DNA of 49,647 nucleotides from Salimicrobium humidisoli (GTDB lineage: Bacteria; Bacillota; Bacilli; Bacillales; Halobacillaceae), in the NCBI RefSeq assembly GCF_002295105.1, contig NZ_NSGH01000018.1, positions 1 through 49,647 on the forward strand. Reading direction: 5' to 3'. Shown one piece after another: positions 9,847 through 18,582 of this stretch. The notes beneath the pieces were generated by a model. The model was not told the DNA's origin. It made no database searches and was given only the letters and a program-made list of their open reading frames with translations. Numbering within the stretch: position 1 is the first letter of the stretch; each line of letters opens with the position of its first letter. Both the position numbers and the translations under genes were made by a program.

Positions 9847-9860
9847 ATAAAGCGCTTACT
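9847..9860 (-). promoter_or_regulatory. Possible cre-like (CcpA) operator upstream of the mutase operon
   Basis: ATAAAGCGCTTACT contains the palindromic core AAGCGCTT of catabolite-responsive elements, about 45 bp before the mutase start. Three outer positions differ from the consensus. Catabolite repression of a propionyl-CoA pathway would be sensible, but this is only a motif match. Confidence 0.3.
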
Positions 9861-9895
9861 TTGTACAAGTTTTATTACCCGGGTTTCACGCTCTC

Positions 9896-9924
9896 TTGTC
9901 TTCTTTCAAAATCTTGTGTAAAAT
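9896..9924 (+). promoter_or_regulatory. SigmaA-type promoter for the Prli42 gene
   Basis: A -35 TTGTCT (9896-9901) is separated by 17 bp from a -10 TAAAAT (9919-9924), about 36 bp before the start codon of the miniprotein gene. Confidence 0.5.
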
Positions 9925-9959
9925 ACGATTAGCATATGTAAGTGAAGGAGGTACCGCAC

Positions 9960-10076
9960 TTGGCCGAGCACAGAAAACCGTCGAAACGGGAGAAGCGTAT
10001 GAAAGTTGTTATATATCTCATGATTTTTTCCATGCTGTTGTCTTCGCTATTAATGGGAGCCAGTTATTTTTTATAA
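9960..10076 (+). CDS. prli42: Stressosome-associated miniprotein Prli42
   Basis: A 38-codon gene starting with TTG, with AAGGAGGT seven bases upstream and its own terminator. The product has a basic N-terminus (AEHRKPSKREKRMK) and one membrane helix ending in GASYFL. The pattern of a basic head, VVIYLM, a hydrophobic run, then LLMGAS is that of Prli42, the tiny membrane anchor of the stressosome described in Listeria and conserved in Bacillales. It would tether the RsbR stressosome to the membrane. Its position beside a yqjA-like gene and brxB fits the Bacillus neighbourhood. The call rests on pattern similarity recalled from memory. Confidence 0.8.
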   Translation: MAEHRKPSKREKRMKVVIYLMIFSMLLSSLLMGASYFL

Positions 10077-10086
10077 TCAGCAGAGA

Positions 10087-10115
10087 AAGCAGTCGTCCGG
10101 AACGACTGCTTTTTT
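10087..10115. terminator. Bidirectional terminator between prli42 and the exporter gene
   Basis: A perfect 10-bp stem (10087-10096 with 10102-10111) is followed by T's on the plus strand, ending the Prli42 transcript. It overlaps the stop codon of the convergent exporter gene and may serve both. Confidence 0.8.
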
Positions 10116-11067
10116 AAATGTCGCTTCTCTTGAAGGAACGTTTGATGATCAGGTAATCCTCGAGTTCGTTCAACAGTTGATGCAGACTCGCTCTGCTTTC
10201 GAATTCTTCGCGTGACTCGGGCAGTGGTTCCTCTTTAAAGTAGTTACGTAATTCCTCCAGTTTTCTCAAGTACAGGAGAGCCGTGTTCCCGGGATGGACT
10301 GCTCCCGATAAATCTTCAAAAAGATCCCCGATTTTACTTGCGTATTCATCGTACTGGGAAATTCTCGTGACAAGCGGGAGCATCTGCTCCAGCAGTTCAA
10401 ACTGTTTCGTCCTCATATGGAAATAATGATAATAAGGGTGGTGCGGTTTAAGCAGACGATTCTCCACCTGTTTGTAGGCCAGCGCTTTCGCTTCCTCCAG
10501 CAATTCGGCAGTTCTGGTCAGTTCCTCTCCCGCCCAGGCGTATTTCTCCTCCTTCAGATAAAGTGAAATTTCCTTCAGTATCGAAGAGAAGCAGTCTTCC
10601 ACATCCGTCTGGTATTCCTCAAGGCTCCGTTCAAGGCTTGGCATATATATATTAAGTATTAAAGCTATTCCTATACCGATAACTATCAGTAAAAATTCGT
10701 TCCACACGATTGAGAGATCGATTTTACCGAAGGTATACAAATGGAGAACGATTACAGAACTCGTAATGATCCCGGGTGTTATCTTCAGCCGAACGGTAGT
10801 AGGTATAAACAAGAGAAGCATGACGCCGATAGCAAGTGGCGTGAAACCCATCAGCCCTTCGAAAAATATAAATGAGTAAAGAATCGCAAGCATACAGGCA
10901 GCAAACCTGTGCCATGCAGATAGAAGAGACCTTTTCCTCGTAACCTGAATACATAATATCGTCACGATACCTGCCGAAGCGAAATTATCCAGCTCCAGCA
11001 ACTGCGCCATCCATATGGCCAAAGGTGTACCAAGAGCAGTTTTAATAGTTCTGGACCCTATCCTCAT
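10114..11067 (-). CDS. Aromatic acid exporter family membrane protein (YqjA-like)
   Basis: A 317-residue protein with hydrophobic segments covering about residues 15-135 (four to five predicted membrane helices), followed by a long, charged helical cytoplasmic half. This matches the Bacillus YqjA family (ArAE N-terminal membrane domain plus putative aromatic acid exporter C-terminal domain). The ATG at 11067 is preferred because AAAGGG lies upstream. An in-frame ATG at 11085 abuts the brxB terminator and has no ribosome site. A transport role is a family inference; no substrate is known. In B. subtilis yqjA lies next to brxB (yqiW), as here. Confidence 0.85.
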   Translation of the reverse strand: MRIGSRTIKTALGTPLAIWMAQLLELDNFASAGIVTILCIQVTRKRSLLSAWHRFAACMLAILYSFIFFEGLMGFTPLAIGVMLLLFIPTTVRLKITPGIITSSVIVLHLYTFGKIDLSIVWNEFLLIVIGIGIALILNIYMPSLERSLEEYQTDVEDCFSSILKEISLYLKEEKYAWAGEELTRTAELLEEAKALAYKQVENRLLKPHHPYYHYFHMRTKQFELLEQMLPLVTRISQYDEYASKIGDLFEDLSGAVHPGNTALLYLRKLEELRNYFKEEPLPESREEFESRASLHQLLNELEDYLIIKRSFKRSDI

Positions 11068-11085
11068 ATTGTTAAACCCTTTCAT

Positions 11086-11121
11086 AGAAAAAGAGTCTTT
11101 GCAGTCAAAGACTCTTTTTCT
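11086..11121 (-). terminator. Terminator downstream of brxB
   Basis: A perfect 16-bp inverted repeat (11086-11101 with 11106-11121) with a 4-nt loop. Its arms carry A and T runs, so it can terminate on either strand. It lies directly after the brxB stop codon. Confidence 0.88.
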
Positions 11122-11127
11122 TTCCGA

Positions 11128-11559
11128 TTACATTTCTTCACAGTAAGTATCGAAATCTTTCTGAAGTTTGTTGATAACCTCCATCGGTTCAAACCCTTCG
11201 ATGTCGTGACGCTCCACCATAGTCTGGATTTTTCCATCTTTTAAAAGGGCAAAAGACGGCGAGGAAGGCGGGTATCCTTCAAAGTATTCTCTGGCTTTCT
11301 CTGTAGCTTCTCTGTCCTGTCCTGCGAAAACCGTCACAAGCTGATCCGGTCGTTTATCATAATGAATCGCATTTCTCGCAGCAGGTCTTGCAATACCTCC
11401 GGCACAGCCGCAGACCGAATTAACCATCACGAGCGTCGTTCCGTTCTGCTTCAAAGCTTCGTCCACCTCTTCCGGGGTGGTAAGTTCTTCGTACCCGGCT
11501 TCTACAATTTCGTTTCTTGCTTTTGTTACTACATCATCCATATATAAATTGAAATCCAT
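11128..11559 (-). CDS. brxB: Bacilliredoxin BrxB (YphP/YqiW family)
   Basis: A 143-residue thioredoxin-fold protein that removes bacillithiol from S-bacillithiolated proteins after oxidative stress. The CGC active site is at Cys50-Gly51-Cys52 within [10 protein letters not shown]. The conserved blocks [17 protein letters not shown] and [18 protein letters not shown] are near identical to B. subtilis YqiW as remembered. The start at 11559 is set by homology and by an AAAGGAG site; the open frame extends upstream without one. It has its own promoter and terminator. Confidence 0.96.
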   Translation of the reverse strand: MDFNLYMDDVVTKARNEIVEAGYEELTTPEEVDEALKQNGTTLVMVNSVCGCAGGIARPAARNAIHYDKRPDQLVTVFAGQDREATEKAREYFEGYPPSSPSFALLKDGKIQTMVERHDIEGFEPMEVINKLQKDFDTYCEEM

Positions 11560-11590
11560 ATTAATCGCTCCTTTACGTAGTGTTAAACAC

Positions 11591-11619
11591 ATTCTACCAA
11601 CCAGAGCAGTAACTTTCAA
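11591..11619 (-). promoter_or_regulatory. SigmaA-type promoter of brxB
   Basis: On the minus strand TTGAAA (11614-11619) and TAGAAT (11591-11596) are separated by 17 bp, about 31 bp before the brxB start codon. Confidence 0.65.
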
Positions 11620-11650
11620 TTAAGAGATAGTTTACATAACATTACTATGG

Positions 11651-12934
11651 TTAATAAACCGAATCGTTTTCATCCATATTTTCCAGTATCTCTTTTACTT
11701 TTTGCAGGAAGTTCCCCGCAATCAGTCCGTCCAGAACGCGGTGATCCAGAGATAGACAGAGGTTCACCATATCTCTTGGTCCGAACATTCCATCCATGTA
11801 TACAGGTTTTTTAACAATCGATTCCACCTGGAGGATGGCTGCCTGAGGATGATTGATTACCCCCATGGACTGTACGGAACCGAAGGAACCGGTATTGTTG
11901 ACGGTGAATGTACCGCCCTGCATATCCTCTGTAGTCAGCTTACCTTTTCTTGCTTTTGCTGCAAGGTCGGTAATGTTTCTTGCGATACCTTTCACACTCA
12001 GCTCATCCGCATGTTTGATGACGGGTACGAACAGTTCATTCTCCTTAGCGACAGCAATGTTCAGATTGATATCTTTTTTCTGGATAATTTTATCTCCGGC
12101 CCACTGGCTGTTCAGTTCCGGATATTCTTTGAGTGCTTGAGCAACTGCCTTTACGAAGAAGGAGAAATAAGTAAGGCTGTACCCTTCCTGTTTTTTGAAG
12201 GCCTCTTTGTTCTTCTCCCTGAGTTTCACGAGATTCGTCACGTCCACTTCGACCATCATCCAGGCATGTGGTATTTCAGTAGTGGAAGTGACCATATTGG
12301 ATGCGATGGCTTTACGGACCCCTGTAACAGGAATTTCTTTATCGCCCTCATCGGAAGAGACCTCGGCCGCTGGAGCTTTTGCCTTACGGCTTTCCGTTGC
12401 TTCCGTCTTTCCGGCCGGCTGTTTCGTTTCTTTCTGTGCCTTGGAAGCTCCGCCTTCAGCCTGGTATTTCTCGACGTCTTTTCTTGTAATACGGCCGTCT
12501 TTACCGCTTCCAGCCACATCTTCAAGGTCGATACCATATTGAGATGCAAGAGTAAGTACCGCCGGTGAGTATCTCGGTTTAGCCGCAGCTGTTTCTTTAT
12601 CAGACTCTGCTTCCGCTTTCCCGGTAGCAGTTTCTTCCTGTTCGTCCGATTCATCCGTGCCGGAATCACCTTCAGAGCCGTTCCCGGATGCATCTTCTGT
12701 TTCTATATAACAGATGAGCTCTCCGACTGCTATAGTCTCTCCCTCATCAGCCTGCAATTCCGTAATTGTACCTGTAAAAGAAGAAGGGACTTCCGCGTTA
12801 ACCTTATCCGTCATAACTTCTGCAATCGGATCGTATTTCTCCACTGTATCCCCGGGCTTTACAAGCCACGTACTGATTGTACCTTCCGTTACGCTTTCCC
12901 CGAGCTGGGGCATGTTTATCTTTTCAATTGCCAT
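11651..12934 (-). CDS. bkdB: Branched-chain 2-oxo acid dehydrogenase, E2 dihydrolipoyl acyltransferase
   Basis: This 427-residue core subunit transfers the branched acyl group from lipoamide to CoA. Domains in order: lipoyl domain (about 1-80, lipoylated Lys44 in TDKVNAEVPS), an acidic Glu/Ala-rich linker, the E1/E3-binding domain (about 121-158, YSPAVLTLAS...GSGKDGRITRKDV), a second linker, and the catalytic domain with the DHRVLDG motif (His398, Asp402). It is the last gene of the bkd operon, 14 nt after bkdAB. No clear terminator separates it from the brxB promoter region. Confidence 0.96.
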   Translation of the reverse strand: MAIEKINMPQLGESVTEGTISTWLVKPGDTVEKYDPIAEVMTDKVNAEVPSSFTGTITELQADEGETIAVGELICYIETEDASGNGSEGDSGTDESDEQEETATGKAEAESDKETAAAKPRYSPAVLTLASQYGIDLEDVAGSGKDGRITRKDVEKYQAEGGASKAQKETKQPAGKTEATESRKAKAPAAEVSSDEGDKEIPVTGVRKAIASNMVTSTTEIPHAWMMVEVDVTNLVKLREKNKEAFKKQEGYSLTYFSFFVKAVAQALKEYPELNSQWAGDKIIQKKDINLNIAVAKENELFVPVIKHADELSVKGIARNITDLAAKARKGKLTTEDMQGGTFTVNNTGSFGSVQSMGVINHPQAAILQVESIVKKPVYMDGMFGPRDMVNLCLSLDHRVLDGLIAGNFLQKVKEILENMDENDSVY

Positions 12935-12948
12935 ATGAATATTCCTCC

Positions 12949-13932
12949 CTAAAACTCTGCGAGGTTCCGCATAGCTTTTTCTACTTCGTCCGGATTCATC
13001 ATAAATGCTTTTTCCATGGTAGGTGCATAAGGCATAGCAGGAACATCGGGGCCGGCCAGACGTTCGACGGGACTGTCCAGATCGAACAGACAGTTTTCGC
13101 TGATGATAGCAGAAACTTCGGAGATGATTCCGCCCTCTTTGTTATCTTCACTGATCAAAAGAACTTTCCCTGTCTTTTTAGCTGCCTCGATGATACTTTC
13201 TTTATCAAGCGGGTAGACGGTACGCAAATCAAGAATGTGCACGTCCACTCCTTCTTTTTCCAGTTTTTCCGCGGCCTGCAGGGCGAAGTGTACGCACAGA
13301 CCATACGTAATCACGGTAATGTCCGAACCTTCCCTCTTCACATCCGCCTCACCGATAGGGAGTGTATAATCCTCTTCGGGAACCTCACCCTTTATCAGAC
13401 GGTAAGCGCGCTTATGTTCAAAGAAAAGCACCGGATCGTTACTTCTTATAGAGGCTTTCAGCAGCCCTTTAACGTCATAAGGAGTAGAAGGCATAACGAT
13501 CTTCAGTCCGGGCGTTCCTGCAAACAGTGCCTCCACGGACTGGGAGTGGTACAGCGCTCCATGTACGCCCCCTCCATAAGGGGCCCTGATAGTCATCGGA
13601 ACGGTCCAGTCGTTGTTCGAACGGTAACGAATTTTGGCTGCTTCCGATACAATCTGGTTCACTGCAGGCATAATGAAATCGGCGAACTGCATTTCGGCCA
13701 CCGGGCGCATACCATACATCGCTGCACCTATCCCCACTCCGGCGATAGCGGATTCAGCAAGCGGAGTATCAATGACCCGCTGCTCGCCGAACTCTTCATA
13801 CAAGCCATCCGTCGCACGGAAAACTCCTCCGCGGACGCCGACATCTTCCCCTAATACAAACACCTTATCGTCTCTTCTCATTTCTTCTTTTAAAGCCTGG
13901 GTTACAGACTGAATATAAGAAATTACTGGCAT
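12949..13932 (-). CDS. bkdAB: Branched-chain 2-oxo acid dehydrogenase, E1 beta subunit
   Basis: A 327-residue transketolase-fold subunit (pyrimidine-binding plus C-terminal domains). With E1 alpha it decarboxylates the 2-oxo acids of valine, leucine and isoleucine and reductively acylates the lipoyl arm. Segments such as GEDVGVRGGVFRATDGL, DTPLAESAIAG and PYGGGVHGALYHSQS are characteristic of the BCKDH/acetoin E1 beta group. The length is normal. It starts 12 nt after bkdAA, with GAGGA upstream of the ATG. Confidence 0.96.
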   Translation of the reverse strand: MPVISYIQSVTQALKEEMRRDDKVFVLGEDVGVRGGVFRATDGLYEEFGEQRVIDTPLAESAIAGVGIGAAMYGMRPVAEMQFADFIMPAVNQIVSEAAKIRYRSNNDWTVPMTIRAPYGGGVHGALYHSQSVEALFAGTPGLKIVMPSTPYDVKGLLKASIRSNDPVLFFEHKRAYRLIKGEVPEEDYTLPIGEADVKREGSDITVITYGLCVHFALQAAEKLEKEGVDVHILDLRTVYPLDKESIIEAAKKTGKVLLISEDNKEGGIISEVSAIISENCLFDLDSPVERLAGPDVPAMPYAPTMEKAFMMNPDEVEKAMRNLAEF

Positions 13933-13944
13933 TTCCCATCCTCC

Positions 13945-14937
13945 TCACTCTTCATATACAAAATCCATCAACGATTCAGGAGAAGCGTACGGAGCTTCTT
14001 CGGCATAGTCAGTAGCATCATTGATTATATCTTTCAATTCCTGTTCCAGATCCTTCTCCCTCTCGGTTGTAAGGATTCCCGTTTCGCGCAGGTAATTACC
14101 GAATGTAATAAGCGAGTCTTTCTTTTTCGCCTCATCCACTTCATCCTTCTCGCGATACGTACGGTCGTCATCGTCACTGGAATGGGGGGTGAGCCGGTAG
14201 GAAACCGCTTCGATGAGAGATGGCCCGTCACCATTCCGACCTCTGTCTGCCGCTTTTTTAACAGCTTCGAATACTGCAAGAGGATCATTTCCATCCACTG
14301 TTTCTCCAGGCATACCGTAGCCGATAGCACGGTCCGAAACTTTTTCGCAGGCGATCTGCTTCTCTACCGGAACCGATATTGCATATTTGTTGTTTTCCAC
14401 CATAAAAATCACCGGCAATTTATGGACACCTGCAAAGTTCGCTCCTTCGTGAAAGTCCCCCTGGTTGGAAGAGCCTTCGCCGAAAGTGACGAGACTGACG
14501 ATATTTTTGTTCTCCATTTTAGCTGCCAAACCGATACCGACTGCGTGTGGTACCTGTGTCGTTACCGGAGAAGAGCCGGTTACTATTCTGTTTTTCTTCT
14601 GGCCGAAATGCCCGGGCATCTGGCGTCCTCCGCTGTTCGGATCTTCCGCTTTGGCGAATGCGGAAAGCATCAGTTCTCTTGGCGTCATTCCGAAAGAAAG
14701 CACGACACCCATATCACGATAATAAGGAAGGGCGTAGTCCTCTTCCAGATTAAGCGCGTACGAAGCACCCACCTGAGCGGCTTCCTGACCCTGACAGGAA
14801 ATGACGAAAGGTATCTTACCGGAGCGGTTCAACAGCCACATTCTTTCATCAATTTTTCTTGCCAGTAACATAGTGCGGTACATATCCAAAACCTGTTCAT
14901 CACTGAGTCCCAACTTTTCGTGTCTATTCTTACTCAT
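13945..14937 (-). CDS. bkdAA: Branched-chain 2-oxo acid dehydrogenase, E1 alpha subunit
   Basis: A 330-residue thiamine diphosphate-binding subunit. The ThDP motif begins at GEGSSNQGDFHEG and ends at VENNKYAIS. The phosphorylation-loop-like region RLTPHSSDDDDRTYR is present. A pyruvate dehydrogenase alpha is the usual confusion, but the surrounding bcd, ptb and buk genes settle the branched-chain assignment. The protein begins 19 nt downstream of lpdV. Confidence 0.96.
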   Translation of the reverse strand: MSKNRHEKLGLSDEQVLDMYRTMLLARKIDERMWLLNRSGKIPFVISCQGQEAAQVGASYALNLEEDYALPYYRDMGVVLSFGMTPRELMLSAFAKAEDPNSGGRQMPGHFGQKKNRIVTGSSPVTTQVPHAVGIGLAAKMENKNIVSLVTFGEGSSNQGDFHEGANFAGVHKLPVIFMVENNKYAISVPVEKQIACEKVSDRAIGYGMPGETVDGNDPLAVFEAVKKAADRGRNGDGPSLIEAVSYRLTPHSSDDDDRTYREKDEVDEAKKKDSLITFGNYLRETGILTTEREKDLEQELKDIINDATDYAEEAPYASPESLMDFVYEE

Positions 14938-14956
14938 ACTGTTTCTTCCTCCTTTG

Positions 14957-16378
14957 TCAGCCGTGAATTTGTTTACCGTCTACCGCCATAGCAGCCTCTC
15001 CCATTGCCTCCGAGAGTGTAGGATGAGGATGTATGCTCGAAGCGACTTCCCAAGGAGTGGCATCGAGTACTTTCGCAAGTCCGGCTTCGGAGATGAGATT
15101 CGTAACGTCCGGGCCAATCATATGGACACCGAGAATATCATTTGTATTTTTATCCGCTATAATCTTTACGAACCCATCGCTTTCCCCTTCTACAAGAGCT
15201 TTTCCTACTCCCTGGAAAGGGAATTTACCCGTTTTAATGTCGAATCCCGCTTCTACGGCTTCCTCTTCCGTCCAGCCTACTCTGGCTGATTCGGGACTGG
15301 AGTATATGCAGGAAGGAATCAGTTTATCATCCACGGGGTCCGGCGTTCCGTCGTTCATATGTTCAACGGCTGTCATTCCTTCGTGTGAAGCTACGTGAGC
15401 GAGCTGCAGTCCGCCTATCACGTCTCCGATAGCATAAATATGGCTTTCCTTCGTCTGGTACATGTCGTTTGTATCGATCACGTCATTTTTAATTTCAATA
15501 TCAGTGTTTTCGAGTCCGATATCTTTGACGTTCGCATTACGTCCAACAGAAACAAGAACTTTTTCGGCCTGAAGTTCCAGCTCCTCTTCCTTCTTCACAG
15601 CTGAAACTGTCAGTGTGTCACCGGTATTCAGCGTTTCGGGCTGAAGCTTCGTGCCCGTGTGGATAGTAATCCCTTTCTGTTTCAGGAGGCGCTCCATTTC
15701 TTTCGAGACATCTTTGTCTTCCTGAGGAAGGATTCTATCGGCGAATTCAACCACTGTTACATCCACTTCGAAATCAGCCAGCATCGAAGCCCATTCGATC
15801 CCGATGACTCCGCCTCCGACGATAATGATTGACGCCGGCAGTTCCTTCATTTCCAACGCCTCATCCGAGGTCATAATCTGCTCGCCGTCCACCTCGAGTC
15901 CCGGAAGAGTTCTCGGGGCCGAACCGGTGGCAACAAGCACGTTTTTGGGAAGCAGCATTACATTTTCTTCGCCGCTCGTCATTTCTACGGAAATCGTTCC
16001 GGCTGAAGGCGAGAATATGGATGGGCCGAGTATTCGTCCGTGTCCTTCATATACGTCGATTTTACCTTTCTTCATGAGGGATTGAACTCCGTTGTACAAT
16101 TTGTTTACCACCGACTGCTTTCTTTCCTGTACTTTCCCGAAGTCAAGCTTCACTCCTTCGGATGCCACTCCATACTCCATCGAGTTCTTGGTCTGCGAAA
16201 AAACTTCTGCACTTTTCAATAGTGCCTTGGAAGGTATGCAGCCCCTGTGCAGACATGTACCTCCGAGAGCCCCTTTTTCTACGATAGCCACTTTTTTCCC
16301 AAGCTGAGAAGCTCTTATGGCCGCGACATAACCGCCGGTTCCGCCTCCTAAAACTACCAGATCATATTCATTTGCCAC
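14957..16378 (-). CDS. lpdV: Dihydrolipoyl dehydrogenase (E3) of the branched-chain complex
   Basis: A 473-residue FAD flavoprotein that reoxidises dihydrolipoamide with NAD+. The N-terminal Rossmann motif GGGTGG is followed by the redox disulfide Cys42/Cys47 (GGTCLHRGCIPSK). An NAD-binding GGGVIGIEWAS segment lies mid-chain. The catalytic base His452 with Glu457 is in HPHPTLSE. Translation starts at GTG (16378). The gene sits between buk and bkdAA, as in B. subtilis. Confidence 0.95.
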   Translation of the reverse strand: MANEYDLVVLGGGTGGYVAAIRASQLGKKVAIVEKGALGGTCLHRGCIPSKALLKSAEVFSQTKNSMEYGVASEGVKLDFGKVQERKQSVVNKLYNGVQSLMKKGKIDVYEGHGRILGPSIFSPSAGTISVEMTSGEENVMLLPKNVLVATGSAPRTLPGLEVDGEQIMTSDEALEMKELPASIIIVGGGVIGIEWASMLADFEVDVTVVEFADRILPQEDKDVSKEMERLLKQKGITIHTGTKLQPETLNTGDTLTVSAVKKEEELELQAEKVLVSVGRNANVKDIGLENTDIEIKNDVIDTNDMYQTKESHIYAIGDVIGGLQLAHVASHEGMTAVEHMNDGTPDPVDDKLIPSCIYSSPESARVGWTEEEAVEAGFDIKTGKFPFQGVGKALVEGESDGFVKIIADKNTNDILGVHMIGPDVTNLISEAGLAKVLDATPWEVASSIHPHPTLSEAMGEAAMAVDGKQIHG

Positions 16379-16397
16379 TATTACTCATCCCCTATCT

Positions 16398-17469
16398 TCA
16401 AGAATACACTTTTGCTTCTTCTTCCCCTTTAAGTACGCGAAGAGCGCCTTCGTTTAACGCCGACATCTCATCTTCACCGGGAAAAATCATCACTTTGCCG
16501 ATCCAGGAGACTTTCTCCTCGATCCAGCCGGTAAACTCTTTACCGTAAGCGAGTCCTCCCGTAAGTATTACTGCATCAATCGTCCCGCCGAAAAGCACGC
16601 TGAGACTTCCAATTTCTTTAGCTACCTGATAGGCCATACCTTCGTAGACAAGTCTGGCCTCCCTGTCGCCTTTTCCTATCCTGTTTTCTATTTCCACTGC
16701 ATCACTCGTACCAAGATAAGCCGTGAGTCCTCCTTTGCCGATAAGTTTCTCCATGACCTCATCGAGAAAATAATCGCCGGAGAGACTCAACTGGACCAGG
16801 TCCCCTGCCGGTACTGTCCCGGCTCTTTCAGGAGAATATGGTCCTTCTCCGTGAAGGCCGTTATTGACATCCACCACTTTACCGCCGCGGTGAGCCCCTA
16901 CCGTTATTCCGCCCCCCCATGTGGGCGATTATAAGGTTGGCTTTTTCATATGTCAGATCTAGTTCCCTGCAGGCGCGTCTGGCTACGGCTTTCTGATTCA
17001 AAGCGTGGAAAATACTTTTCCTCGGTAACTCGGGAACTCCCGAAAGACGGGCTATTTCATCCAGTTCATCGACTACTACCGGATCAACGATGAATGCTTT
17101 CGCTTCCACCTCCGCTGCAATATCATGAGCTATGAGACCGCCTAGATTGGAGGCGTGCTCCCCGTTGTATCCCTTTCTTAAATCCTCACGCATAGAATTG
17201 TTAACTTCATAAGTGCCGCCGGGAATGGGCTTTAACAGACCACCCCGACCGCATACGGCATCTAACTTATCAGCCCGGAACCCTTTTTCTTCTAATAGTC
17301 CAAGGATCAGTTGCTTCCTGAACGGGTACTGATCCATCAGGCGTCTGAACTGTTTCAGTTCTTCCTGCCCGTGCCGGATGGTTTCTTCCCATTCCGGGGT
17401 ACTGTTTTTGAAAAGAGCAGCTTTCGTCGAGGTGGACCCCGGGTTTATTACCAGTGTGTGAAACTCCAT
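16398..17469 (-). pseudogene. buk: Butyrate kinase, frameshifted in a homopolymer
   Basis: Two adjacent frames together make a butyrate kinase (acyl phosphate + ADP to acid + ATP). Residues 1 to about 185 carry the ASKHA fold start (INPGSTSTKAALF). The frame breaks at a run of seven C's (seven G's on the coding strand) at 16912-16918. With six G's the frame would read [18 protein letters not shown] and continue into the downstream part ending at 16398. That gives 356 residues, the normal length, with every family block intact ([19 protein letters not shown]). No other damage is visible. Either one base was added by sequencing or assembly error, or the strain has a recent, possibly reversible, slippage mutation. 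Neighbours are bcd (14 nt upstream) and lpdV (20 nt downstream). Confidence 0.9.
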
Positions 17470-17482
17470 AAGTGCTCTCCTC

Positions 17483-18580
17483 TTAGATACGGTTTTTCAG
17501 TATATGTTTTTCGCTTTGCAGGAACTGACTTCTGGAGTGTCTCATTCTTTCGATCCGCTCCTCGGCAAGTCGATCAGCAGCTTCGTTCGTCGGTATGTTA
17601 TCTCTTCTTGATATTTCGAATACCTGACTGACGTTATCATAAATAGTTTCCACTTTCTTCATCGCCCGGTCTTTGTTGTAGCCGTTCAGTTCATCAGCCA
17701 CGTTAATGACACCGCCGGCATTCAATACATAGTCCGGAGTATAGATGACGCCTTTTTTATGCAGGGTTTCTCCATGACTTGAATCTTTGAGCTGGTTGTT
17801 GGCAGCACCCGCGATCACTTTCGCTTTGATTCTTGGAATCGTGTCATCGTTCAAGGTAGCTCCAAGGGCGCAAGGGGCGTAAATATCGCAGTCCACGTCA
17901 TAGATTTCATCAGGTTCGACGACGCGCGCCCCAAATTCGTCGCGGGCTCTTGCTACTGCTTCTTTATTAATATCGGTAACAATCAGGTTCGCGCCTTCCT
18001 CGTGCAGATAACGGCAGAGATTGTATGCTACGTTACCCACTCCCTGGACAGCTACTGTCCGGCCATTAAGATCATCGGTGCCGAAGCCTTCTTTGGCAGC
18101 CGCTTTCATTCCTCTGTAGACCCCATAAGCAGTAATCGGAGAAGGGTTACCGGAAGCCCCGGAGGTGGAAGAAATTCCGGTAACAAAATTAGTTTCCTGA
18201 TAAATAAGATCCATATCCTGCACGGTCGTACCTACATCTTCCGCAGTAATATAACGTCCGCTCAGTCCCTGGATATAACGGCCGAACGCCCGGAACATCT
18301 CTTCGTTTTTCTCGGTTTTAGGATCCCCGATAATTACTGTTTTACCTCCTCCGAGATTCAGACCTGCTGCTGCGTTTTTATACGTCATTCCTTTAGCAAG
18401 TCTTAAGGCATCTTCCACCGCTTCTTCCTCGGTTTTATACGTCCACATCCTTGTTCCACCCAGTGCAGGCCCAAGAGTAGTGTCGTGAATGGCGATGATC
18501 GCTTTCAGCCCCGAAGTCTTATCGTGACAGAATACAAGTTGCTCGTAATCGTACGTTTCCATGTAGTTAAAGATTTCCAT
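17483..18580 (-). CDS. bcd: Leucine (branched-chain amino acid) dehydrogenase
   Basis: A 365-residue NAD-dependent enzyme that oxidatively deaminates leucine, valine and isoleucine to the oxo acids used by the BKD complex. The substrate-binding Lys68 (GMTYKNA) and catalytic Lys80 ([15 protein letters not shown]) are present. The Rossmann motif [13 protein letters not shown] and the C-terminal [10 protein letters not shown] block match B. subtilis Bcd closely. It begins 2 nt after ptb, so translational coupling is likely. Confidence 0.97.
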   Translation of the reverse strand: MEIFNYMETYDYEQLVFCHDKTSGLKAIIAIHDTTLGPALGGTRMWTYKTEEEAVEDALRLAKGMTYKNAAAGLNLGGGKTVIIGDPKTEKNEEMFRAFGRYIQGLSGRYITAEDVGTTVQDMDLIYQETNFVTGISSTSGASGNPSPITAYGVYRGMKAAAKEGFGTDDLNGRTVAVQGVGNVAYNLCRYLHEEGANLIVTDINKEAVARARDEFGARVVEPDEIYDVDCDIYAPCALGATLNDDTIPRIKAKVIAGAANNQLKDSSHGETLHKKGVIYTPDYVLNAGGVINVADELNGYNKDRAMKKVETIYDNVSQVFEISRRDNIPTNEAADRLAEERIERMRHSRSQFLQSEKHILKNRI

Positions 18581-18582
18581 TA

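Noticed and set aside
16398-16877. The 159-codon frame as a separate short kinase gene
   Set aside because: It is the C-terminal half of butyrate kinase; its apparent start is an internal codon created by the homopolymer frameshift.
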